From assembly GCA_041484845.1 (NCBI GenBank), contig JBGPIK010000075.1:1-20782 (forward strand): DNA of 20,782 bases. Reading direction: 5' to 3'. Below the pieces are notes generated by a model. It did not search any database. It was not told the DNA's origin and was given only the letters and a program-made list of their open reading frames with translations. The DNA comes from JBGPIK01 sp041484845. Its GTDB lineage: Bacteria; Desulfobacterota; Binatia; UBA9968. The position numbers were made by a program, and so were the translations under genes. Below are positions 7,379-13,072 of the stretch, piece after piece (positions within the stretch are counted from its first letter, which is position 1; each line of letters opens with the position of its first letter).

Positions 7379-7500
7379 ATTTGTCCATTATTATGATTTG
7401 TCCACAAATCATGGACAAAATAAGTCCACATAAACACGCTGTGTTTTTAAATTCTGTCCAATATTGACTTTTGTCCATGAAACATGGACAATAGAAAAAC
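7379..7500 (+). promoter_or_regulatory. abiE promoter and TGTCCA operator array
   Basis: A promoter reads TTGACT (7464-7469), a 17-nt spacer and GACAAT (7487-7492). A perfect 9-bp inverted repeat, TTGTCCATG-AAA-CATGGACAA (7471-7491), fills the spacer and the -10 box. A second inverted repeat, TTTGTCCA / TGGACAAA, lies at 7397-7404 and 7412-7419, overlapping a third, TGATTTG-TCCA-CAAATCA (7394-7411). Further TGTCCA or GTCCA half sites occur at 7381-7387, 7423-7428 and 7454-7460, and the start codon itself is within CATGGACA. AAACAC-GCT-GTGTTT (7432-7446) is another small hairpin. AbiEi antitoxins are known to repress their own promoters by binding inverted repeats, so these are the expected operators. 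Predicted transcription starts within a few bases of the ATG at 7501, with no Shine-Dalgarno sequence, suggesting a leaderless mRNA. Confidence 0.7.
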
Positions 7501-8526
7501 ATGGACACGACCGTTAAACTCCATAATAAGGATGTGCTCGACGCTGCAATAGCGGCCGCCCGACAGCTCGGTCTTACCGTAGACGTGCTGCAGCTAGAAC
7601 CTCAACTTGGCCGTGCTAGAGCAGACGCGCTAATTCGTCTCCGACATGGGGATCAAGAAGTTTTATACGCCGCCGAGGTTAAACGAGGACTTCGTCCGCC
7701 AATGTTGGGAGCAGTGCTACACCAGTTAAAGCAGTTGGGGCGGCCTGCATTGCTTGTCACGGATTACGTGACGCCGCCGCTTGCAGATGCATTGAAAGAA
7801 AACGATATTGCCTTTCTCGACGCCGCAGGCAACGCTTATCTCAACCATCCGCCATTACTTGTGTGGATCAAGGGTCAAAAACTGAAAGAAACAGTAAGCG
7901 CGCAGGAAATGACGGGACGTACATTTAAGCCAAGCGGACTGCAAGTGCTTTTCCCTTTACTCTGCCACCCCGATTGGGCTGATCGTCCGTATCGCGAAAT
8001 CGCTCAATTCGCCGGTGTGGCCCATGGTACCGTCGGCTGGGTGCTGGCAGAGCTACCAAAATTAGGTTTCATGGCTGACGTCGGCGGAAAACGCCGCCTG
8101 CTCCAACCCGAGCGATTACTTCAACAGTGGGTCGAGGCTTATGCGCGCACTTTAAGACCCAAGTTGTTGATCGGTCGCTTTCGTGCAGATTTGCTGGATT
8201 GGTATAAGACGGTAGATCCACGCAAGTACGGTTTCGTTTTAGGAGGCGAGGCTGCGGCTGCAAGGTTAACACATCATATACGTCCGGCCATGATTACGCT
8301 TTATGGTGAAAAGGTTGAACCGCGTTTCCTGCTCGACCAGCGGCTTCGGCCTGACCCCCACGGCAATGTCGAGATTCGCAAGCGCTTCTGGAAGTTCGAT
8401 AACGAGGATCCAATGGTGACCCCCCGCCCGTTGATCTATGCGGATCTTTTGGTGACCGGAGACGCACGTTGTCTGGAGACCGCTAAGCTTCTTTATGATG
8501 AAATCCTCCATCGATTTGGCCGCTAA
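7501..8526 (+). CDS. abiEi: AbiEi-type antitoxin / autoregulator with nuclease-fold N-terminus
   Basis: A 341-aa protein of the AbiEi-type antitoxin group (COG4861-like). Residues 1-130 look like a PD-(D/E)XK nuclease-like fold: RADALIRL (40-47), YAAEVKRGL (56-64, with E59 and K61), PALLVTDYV and IAFLDAAGNAYL (103-114). Residues 140-205 are a winged helix (YREIAQFAGVAHGTVGWVLAELPKLGF). The C-terminal part is the antitoxin domain. The family partners an AbiEii nucleotidyltransferase toxin and represses the operon. The ATG at 7501 follows the promoter almost directly. The gene overlaps abiEii by 32 nt, so the two are translationally coupled. The acidic and lysine residues look conserved enough for metal binding, but nuclease activity is not established for the family. 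Confidence 0.82.
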   Translation: MDTTVKLHNKDVLDAAIAAARQLGLTVDVLQLEPQLGRARADALIRLRHGDQEVLYAAEVKRGLRPPMLGAVLHQLKQLGRPALLVTDYVTPPLADALKENDIAFLDAAGNAYLNHPPLLVWIKGQKLKETVSAQEMTGRTFKPSGLQVLFPLLCHPDWADRPYREIAQFAGVAHGTVGWVLAELPKLGFMADVGGKRRLLQPERLLQQWVEAYARTLRPKLLIGRFRADLLDWYKTVDPRKYGFVLGGEAAAARLTHHIRPAMITLYGEKVEPRFLLDQRLRPDPHGNVEIRKRFWKFDNEDPMVTPRPLIYADLLVTGDARCLETAKLLYDEILHRFGR

Positions 8527-9361
8527 CTATGACCTCACATTTTTGGCGGAGTTAGTGGCAGACTTGCGCGCTGCAGCCCCTAACTGGGAACCGCTCGTTA
8601 TTGGAGCGATGGCGCGAGACTTACTGCTTCACTACACACATAAGATTCCAGTAGGTCGTGCTACTGAAGATATCGACTTGGCATTTGCAGTAACCGATTG
8701 GGAAAACTTCAACGCGCTGCGGACCGCCATGCTCTTGTCGGCTCTCTTTGAACCGCACAAATCATTTGCTCACAGACTTTCTCATCGACAGCGTTACTGG
8801 GTAGACTTGATTCCGTTTGGTGGATTAGAGCGGCAGGATGGGTCCATCGCGTGGCCACCACGAGGCGAACAAGTGATGACCGTCATTGGCTATCGTGAGG
8901 CACTCGCCTCGGCTATCAATGTCATGCTACCGCAAGGCCAGCGCGTCCTTGTTGTATCGTTGCCAATGCTCGCCGTGCTAAAGGTGTTTGCGTGGTCTGA
9001 GCGACACTTGGTCGCGCCGCGAAAAGATGCCGCCGATTTGGTTTTGATCATCAAAAGCTATCTCGATGCAGGACAGTATGATCGCTTGTATGATGATGCG
9101 CCTCATCTGTTGGAGCATGACGACTTTGACTACGAGCGGGCGGGAGCTTGGCTTGCCGGGCGAGACGCCGCTAGAACGATCGACACGTACGGTTCTGACC
9201 CTGCAAATTTGCATCAACTGATTTCAACTATCGTCACCCGGGAAGTCGACCCGGAAGGAGCCCTAAGGCTAGTGGGGGAAGTCGGCGGACCTGAAGCCGA
9301 AAATGTGCGCCGTCTTCTCGCGGCTTTTCTCAGCGGCTTTAACGGTGAACAGACACCCTAG
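8495..9361 (+). CDS. abiEii: AbiEii-type nucleotidyltransferase toxin
   Basis: A 288-aa (287 if started at the adjacent ATG, 8498) nucleotidyltransferase of the AbiEii/COG4849-like group. VIGAMARDLLL (35-45) is the NTP-binding GxxARD segment, and TEDIDLAFAV (57-66) holds the metal-binding D59 and D61. SLPMLAVLKVFAWSERH and PRKDAADLVLIIKSYL (around 155-190) form the typical C-terminal helical block with a KDAADL motif. AbiEii proteins are toxins in type IV abortive-infection systems; some members (MenT) pyrimidylate tRNA acceptor ends. Here the target is unknown. It starts 32 nt inside abiEi and has no promoter of its own. It ends 65 nt before the copy B border repeat, so the pair exactly fills the space between two repeats. 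Confidence 0.82.
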   Translation: MMKSSIDLAANYDLTFLAELVADLRAAAPNWEPLVIGAMARDLLLHYTHKIPVGRATEDIDLAFAVTDWENFNALRTAMLLSALFEPHKSFAHRLSHRQRYWVDLIPFGGLERQDGSIAWPPRGEQVMTVIGYREALASAINVMLPQGQRVLVVSLPMLAVLKVFAWSERHLVAPRKDAADLVLIIKSYLDAGQYDRLYDDAPHLLEHDDFDYERAGAWLAGRDAARTIDTYGSDPANLHQLISTIVTREVDPEGALRLVGEVGGPEAENVRRLLAAFLSGFNGEQTP

Positions 9362-9425
9362 GTTTCTAATGTCTTCGTAGAGATTTCGTTCAAACGTAAA
9401 TTCGCGCCTAACCGAAGCGATAGTG

Positions 9426-9590
9426 TCAGTCCAAATCGATATCTTTGATCGGCTTGGTGATCGGCTCTTCTTTGGCTTTTTTGAATAGCTCCTGAAACTT
9501 CGTCTCAAGCACTTTTGATTTATTTTTTTCCGCCTCGGCGATCTGCCTGATATTTCTCATCGCGGCGCATCGCCTCCTCCTGAACGCGTG
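9426..9590 (-). pseudogene. truncated, frameshifted 3'-end copy B of the CPCC-protein gene
   Basis: A second partial copy of the 3' end of the gene at 10538-10846, same orientation. In frame it reads IAEAEKNKSKVLETKFQELF and on through KPIKDIDLD, ending in TGA (9426-9428), while the intact gene ends in TAA and copy C in TAG. Upstream, EEAMRRDEKYQ is recognisable in another frame because of one extra base (CTGCCTGAT where the intact gene has CTGTTGAT). Similarity fades at about 9590 and may run weakly a little further. Many differences are synonymous. It separates the AbiE module from the DUF6883/DUF4926 module. Confidence 0.8.
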
Positions 9591-9687
9591 ATTTCTTTGA
9601 TTGCGGCAGCTCTCCATAACTTACGGGAATTGACTGTAAACCAGCGATCAAATAACCTAGTTGCAGACGGAGAAGGAAACACGGGCC

Positions 9688-9878
9688 ATGAGGGCCGGCA
9701 GCGTAAGACCTCTTCTTTGGACGAGGCGAAGATTAAGAAGCTAAGGCGCCTGTTGAAAACCAAAACTGAAACCGAGGTATTGCAGAAAGCTGTTCACATG
9801 GTTCTATTCCAGACAGTGGCCGCTAAGGCATGGCTGGAGAAAGCCGGAGCGGGCGGAGTGAAAAATGGCTATGGTTGA
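9688..9878 (+). pseudogene. antitoxin-like small ORF with a damaged start
   Basis: The reading frame open from 9588 to 9878 contains TSSLDEAKIKKLRRLLKTKT followed by ETEVLQKAVHMVLF and AAKAWLEKAG. This resembles the ribbon-helix-helix/VapB-like antitoxins (basic strand, then helix-turn-helix spaced like TETE-x-QKAV). That frame has no ATG and only poor GTG/TTG starts (9588, 9597, 9630) that run into copy B. A well-placed ATG at 9688, with AAGGA at 9673-9677, is in a different frame and reads MRAGSVR before diverging. The simplest explanation is a small indel near 9705-9715 that broke the gene. Alternatively a non-ATG start is used. No matching PIN toxin follows; a 26-aa ORF from 9865 overlaps the end and leads to the DUF6883 gene. 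Confidence 0.4.
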
Positions 9879-9954
9879 GGGCATAGAAGATGACAAGTAC
9901 CCGACGCGGCTTACTTGTTTGCCATCGGACGGCCTTTCCCGGTAATTTGGTTTC

Positions 9955-10302
9955 GTGTTGCTGCCCAATGGTGAAAGCGCCGTCGTCGATATTCGTAAGT
10001 TGCGTGACTATTGCCTTAATCCGGATAGTCCAAGAGGTAGTCGTAAAGCCCGCGTGTTTAAGGCCGCGCTTGGCATGACCAGGGCGGACGCGTCAACGCT
10101 TCGAGGAACACTCCTGGAAGTCGCCTTGACACAACCTGCACGAACCGGTGAGCGTGATCGTTTTGGCCAGCGTTACACGATAGATTTCGAGATGCACAAG
10201 GGGCATAAAAGGGCCTTTGTGCGCAGTGGTTGGATTATCTTGCGTAACGAGACCACGCCGCGCCTGACCACTTGTTACGTAACGAAAAGGAAAAGGCAAT
10301 GA
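9955..10302 (+). CDS. DUF6883-type protein, possible toxin of a small pair
   Basis: A 115-aa protein whose whole length fits the DUF6883 pattern as I remember it: LLPNGESAVVDIRKLRDYCL (2-21), NPDSPRGSRKARVF (22-35), AALGMTRADA (37-46), then GQRYTIDFEM (71-80) and VRSGWIILRN, ending in TTCYV. The start is GTG at 9955; there is no ATG before the conserved LPNG. The stop overlaps the next start as ATGA. Function is unknown. In other genomes I associate this domain with DUF4926 neighbours, and the coupling seen here supports a two-gene unit such as a toxin-antitoxin or toxin-immunity pair. That role is inference. The protein is soluble and basic, without signal or membrane segments. Confidence 0.72.
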   Translation: MLLPNGESAVVDIRKLRDYCLNPDSPRGSRKARVFKAALGMTRADASTLRGTLLEVALTQPARTGERDRFGQRYTIDFEMHKGHKRAFVRSGWIILRNETTPRLTTCYVTKRKRQ

Positions 10303-10529
10303 CAAAGCGAAAGATTAAGCTTCTTAGCGCCGTGGCGTTGGTTGAGGACTTGCCCGGACGCAAACTCAAGCGCGGTGAAGTGGGTACAGTGGTTGAAGTG
10401 CTCGCGCCAAATGTTTACGAGGTGGAGTTTTGTGACGAAGAGGGACAGACTTATGCAGAGCTAGCTTTGCGGGGCGACCAGTTGATACTACTGCATAACC
10501 AGGGTGAATCACTTAGGATCGTTGCGTGA
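10299..10529 (+). CDS. DUF4926 protein, possible partner/antitoxin of DUF6883
   Basis: A 76-aa DUF4926 protein: LLSAVALVEDLPGRKLKRGE, then VGTVVEVLAPNVYEVEFCDE, then YAELALRGDQLILL, the characteristic pattern of short beta strands. The ATG at 10299 is preferred over an ATG at 10272, because it gives ATGA overlap with DUF6883 and has AAAAGG just upstream (10291-10296). The gene ends 8 nt before the stop of the convergent CPCC gene at 10538. It is small and acidic in its C-terminal half, as expected of an antitoxin or immunity protein, but no activity is known for the family. Confidence 0.8.
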   Translation: MTKRKIKLLSAVALVEDLPGRKLKRGEVGTVVEVLAPNVYEVEFCDEEGQTYAELALRGDQLILLHNQGESLRIVA

Positions 10530-10537
10530 CAAGGCTT

Positions 10538-10846
10538 TTAATCCAAATCAATGTCTTTGATCGGTTTAGTGATGGGCTCTTCTTTGGCTTTTTTGAACAG
10601 TTCCTGAAACTTCGCCTCGAGCACTTTGGATTTATTTTTTTCCGCCTCTGCGATCTGTTGATACTTCTCGTCGCGGCGGTTCGCTTCCTGTTGCAGATGT
10701 TTTCCGACATCCTTCAATTGCGCCACGATTTGCGGCTTGGCGGGAAGCTTGTGATCCAAGACAGCAGGGAGGGACGGATCGATTGTTAAGATAGCATCGC
10801 AGCAGGGACAAGCGACGTGGATTGTTTTCGGTGCTTCGTCAGACAT
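10538..10846 (-). CDS. small CPCC-motif coiled-coil protein; intact copy of the repeated gene
   Basis: A 102-aa conserved-looking hypothetical protein. The N-terminus KTIHVACPCCDAILTIDP (7-24) has cysteines at 13, 15 and 16, resembling half of a zinc-binding knuckle. Residues 40-90 are one long charged helix or coiled coil (HLQQEANRRDEKYQQIAEAE within it). The C-terminus is KPIKDIDLD. A strong AGGAGG lies 7 nt before the ATG (minus strand). It sits at the edge of the accessory region, and its 3' end is present twice more, at 7214-7350 and 9426-9590, both broken. This suggests it is the insertion target of the islands. The VOC gene upstream has the same direction, separated by 126 nt that contain a 9-bp repeat. 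Function unknown. Confidence 0.8.
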   Translation of the reverse strand: MSDEAPKTIHVACPCCDAILTIDPSLPAVLDHKLPAKPQIVAQLKDVGKHLQQEANRRDEKYQQIAEAEKNKSKVLEAKFQELFKKAKEEPITKPIKDIDLD

Positions 10847-10888
10847 CGTAGCCTCCTATCTTTTGAACGAGTTGAGCAAATACGGATA

Positions 10889-10943
10889 GTTCCAGACGTT
10901 CCAATTGTTCCAATCGTTCAATAAGTTTAAACTCGTTCAATTC
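10889..10943. repeat. tandem 9-bp GTTCCAAT-type repeat
   Basis: About six imperfect units: GTTCCAGAC, GTTCCAATT, GTTCCAATC, GTTCAATAA, GTTTAAACTC, GTTCAATTC. They lie between the end of the VOC gene and the start of the CPCC gene. Read on the minus strand they encode a leucine-rich heptad-like string (ERLEQLERLE), but no start or ribosome-binding site belongs to that frame, so I treat it as noncoding. They could be protein-binding sites in the CPCC gene promoter or a slippage-generated microsatellite. Confidence 0.6.
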
Positions 10944-10972
10944 GGCCCCTTTCTCACTGTTCCGGCGCGCGC

Positions 10973-11341
10973 TTATCCGCGCAACTCTATCTGCTCGCCG
11001 TCCGGGCCGCCGAAGACAACGCGGCGCCAACCCTTTTCGCGGGGTTCGCGAGCGGCGGTATCGTGCGGCGCGCGCACCAATGGTACCCCCTCGCTTTGCA
11101 GCTGGCTCACCGTATCGTCGAACTTGTCGGTCTCCAGGCAAAAATGAAAGCCCAGCATCGCGCCGTCGGACCTGTGAGTAAGCTCCAACACAGTATCGCC
11201 AAGCTTGAGATAGGCGATCTGCAATCCGCCGCTACCAGCGTGCTGAAAATATTTTTTGAAGCCAAAGTGTCTTTCGTAAAAAGCAACCGAGCGTTCCAAA
11301 TCCTTCACGTGGATAGCGACATGGTCGATGCGTTTGAACAT
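10973..11341 (-). CDS. VOC-family protein (glyoxalase/dioxygenase superfamily)
   Basis: A 122-aa single vicinal-oxygen-chelate domain protein. It begins MFKRIDHVAIHVKDLERSVAFYE, and the usual metal-ligand positions are occupied: H7, E53 (VLELTH), H66 (LGFHFCLE) and E119 (EQIEL). The GWRRVVFGGPDGEQIEL ending (105-120) is the standard last beta-alpha unit. Members bind a divalent metal and include lactoylglutathione lyase, fosfomycin-resistance enzymes and methylmalonyl-CoA epimerase. The exact substrate cannot be read from this sequence. It is divergent from aat across a 123-nt gap that should hold both promoters, though I see no convincing boxes there. Confidence 0.88.
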   Translation of the reverse strand: MFKRIDHVAIHVKDLERSVAFYERHFGFKKYFQHAGSGGLQIAYLKLGDTVLELTHRSDGAMLGFHFCLETDKFDDTVSQLQSEGVPLVRAPHDTAAREPREKGWRRVVFGGPDGEQIELRG

Positions 11342-11464
11342 ATTTCATCTCCCGCCGGGAAAATAGAAAAGCATAGGCTCCGAAGAGCCGCTTTTGCAAG
11401 CCACCGGATACCAAGTGAAAAAAACCGGGGAGGAGAGTAAAATAACTGCGCAAAGCTCAAGCCT

Positions 11465-12160
11465 ATGCCCATCTATCGACTCATCGAAGATCTGGTTTTT
11501 CCTCCGTCAGAGTACGCCGATCCGAGCGGTCTTCTCGCTGTCGGCGGAGATCTTTCGAGCGAAAGATTGTTGGAAGCTTACCGCGTGGGAATTTTTCCCT
11601 GGTACTCGGACGACCAACCGATTCTCTGGTGGTCGCCGGACCCGCGTTTTCTTTTAGATCTCGATGAATTCCGCGTTTCTCGGAGTTTGCGCAAAACGTT
11701 AACTAAAAAAACCTTCAGGATCTCCCTCGATCGCGCTTTCGAAGAAGTGATCCAGGCCTGCGCGTCGGTAGCGCGACGCGGCCAGAACGGCACCTGGATC
11801 ACGGAGGAAATGCAGCAAGCTTATATTCGGCTTCACGGTCTTGGATATGCCCATTCCGTGGAGACGTGGTTTCAAGATCAACTCGTCGGCGGACTTTACG
11901 GGATTTCTCTAGGGAAGGCTTTCTTTGGCGAGTCGATGTTTCACTTTAAGGCCGACGCGTCGAAAGTGGCGCTGGCCGCGCTCGTGCGGCAGCTAAAACA
12001 GTGGGAGTTTCATTTTATCGATGCTCAAATGACTACTGAACATCTGACTCGTCTCGGTGCTAAAGAAACGCCAAGACGAGTATTTCTCAAACGCTTGCAA
12101 AGCGCGCTACGCTTTCCCACCAAGCGCGGCAAGTGGCGCATCAAGGATCCAGTGGACTAA
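11465..12160 (+). CDS. aat: leucyl/phenylalanyl-tRNA-protein transferase
   Basis: The enzyme adds Leu or Phe from aminoacyl-tRNA to N-terminal Lys or Arg of proteins, making them substrates for ClpS/ClpAP (N-end rule). The 231-aa product is normal length. Diagnostic blocks are GLLAVGGDLSSERLLEAYR (22-40), GIFPWY (42-47), ILWWSPDPRFLL (53-64), GTWITEEMQQAY (around 103-114), YAHSVETWF, LVGGLYGISLGKAFFGESMF and the FIDAQMTTEHLTRLGA segment. A typical single-copy Gram-negative housekeeping gene, it marks the return to core chromosome. The purine-rich GGGGAGGAGAG is about 25 nt before the ATG, too far to be a normal ribosome site. It converges with the membrane-protein gene 17 nt away. Confidence 0.95.
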   Translation: MPIYRLIEDLVFPPSEYADPSGLLAVGGDLSSERLLEAYRVGIFPWYSDDQPILWWSPDPRFLLDLDEFRVSRSLRKTLTKKTFRISLDRAFEEVIQACASVARRGQNGTWITEEMQQAYIRLHGLGYAHSVETWFQDQLVGGLYGISLGKAFFGESMFHFKADASKVALAALVRQLKQWEFHFIDAQMTTEHLTRLGAKETPRRVFLKRLQSALRFPTKRGKWRIKDPVD

Positions 12161-12177
12161 CGGCGGGGCTCGCGGGT

Positions 12178-12726
12178 TTATTGACCCGGCGCTGCGCCTG
12201 CCCCTTCGACCTTGTGAAGAAGCCGCTCAAGCGATCTTTCCGATGGAAACTCCAGGGTTAAGAGCAGCCAACTCACGACCGAGAGCAGATACAGATCCGG
12301 CGGGTAAGGACCGGCCAGACCGAGTATTAATCCATAAACCGCGATCGCTTCAATAATGGCGAAAAGAACAGTCTTGCGCGTGACATAAGTGGAAACTACG
12401 GCAGCGGCGCGTTCCTCCATCGGCCCTTTATGTCCTTCCAGGGCGCGTAGGAGTTTGGTTGATTTGGCTTCGGCTAAAACCGCTTCAGCAGACAGATAGC
12501 GCTTTTTCCAATAGACATAGTAGCCGAAATCGACAAGCGCGAGGATCCACAGTCCGATCTTCACGCTTTCGGCCTGTGAGAAACCGCGCGCGAACCTAGG
12601 AGTGGCCAAGACGTTGCGAGCGATCACGATATAAAGGACGATCGCGATCATAAAGCAGCTCCAAAGAATAACGGCTGCACCGCGTTGATCGGTCAAAAGC
12701 TTGCGAAACTCGGGACGAATCATCAC
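12178..12726 (-). CDS. four-helix membrane protein, function unknown
   Basis: A 182-aa integral membrane protein that I cannot assign to a family. Predicted membrane segments are near 17-36 (AVILWSCFMIAIVLYIVIAR), 55-73 (VKIGLWILALVDFGYYVYW), 118-138 (KTVLFAIIEAIAVYGLILGLA) and 143-160 (DLYLLSVVSWLLLTLEFP). A soluble, charged loop of about 45 residues (74-117) joins helices 2 and 3. There is no signal peptide. Adjacent ATGs (12726 and 12723) could both serve as start. The gene is convergent with aat, and its promoter must be in the 346-nt stretch to the amidohydrolase. Confidence 0.75.
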   Translation of the reverse strand: MMIRPEFRKLLTDQRGAAVILWSCFMIAIVLYIVIARNVLATPRFARGFSQAESVKIGLWILALVDFGYYVYWKKRYLSAEAVLAEAKSTKLLRALEGHKGPMEERAAAVVSTYVTRKTVLFAIIEAIAVYGLILGLAGPYPPDLYLLSVVSWLLLTLEFPSERSLERLLHKVEGAGAAPGQ

Positions 12727-12883
12727 GCCTCCTGCCTCTAACCTTGCTTATCACATTCGTCATCTGCCTGTCTCGCGGCTCGGGCAAATGGCTCTTGGCA
12801 TTACACTGCCTGTAAGGTATCGCAGCTGGCGAATTTTCGGCGACGGTTCCTCAACGGTGCTGTATTCGACCAACACTTTTCTC

Positions 12884-12962
12884 ACCACGAAGCACACGAA
12901 GGCCACGAAGGATTCGGGAATTTTATGATTCTAAACTTCGTGATCTTCGTGACCTTCGTGGT
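12884..12962. repeat. large imperfect stem-loop of TTCGTG/CACGAA repeats
   Basis: Left arm 12884-12910 carries three CACGAA units about 9 nt apart; right arm 12936-12962 carries three TTCGTG units. The arms pair at 23 of 27 positions around a 25-nt AT-rich loop (12911-12935). It lies in a 346-nt gene-free stretch (12727-13072) between divergently transcribed genes. CACGAAG-type intergenic repeats like this are dispersed in many environmental bacterial genomes, so it is probably one copy of a family of small mobile or structural repeats. The rest of the gap shows no gene and no clear promoter. Confidence 0.8.
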
Positions 12963-13072
12963 AGAGATTGGCTTCTCTCTTTTGGTTGCGGCTCTGCCGC
13001 GCTGGGCAGTGTTGTTGTGCGCGAGCGCCGATGGTATACGGGCTGAAGTAGCTCGACCCGTAGGAGGCGGAA

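Noticed and set aside
7381..7507. TGTCCA boxes considered as a degenerate CRISPR or iteron array
   Set aside because: Spacing is irregular, units are 6-9 bp in both orientations, and there is no Cas or replication gene; an AbiEi operator explains them better.
7240..7508. Minus-strand ORFs (60-65 aa) over copy C and the abiE promoter
   Set aside because: They are out-of-frame readings of the decayed copy and of operator DNA, with no ribosome sites.
9557..9763. 68-aa minus-strand ORF across copy B
   Set aside because: It is a frame created by the frameshifts in the decayed copy; only its end (AAIKEI region) faintly resembles the intact gene.
10839..11141. Minus-strand ORF ending in a leucine-rich ERLEQLERLE string
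   Set aside because: Most of it lies in another frame of the VOC gene, and the leucine pattern comes from a 9-bp DNA repeat; no start signal supports it.
11063..11440. 125-aa plus-strand ORF antisense to the VOC gene
   Set aside because: Composition and position show it to be a shadow of the VOC coding sequence, which has clear family motifs.
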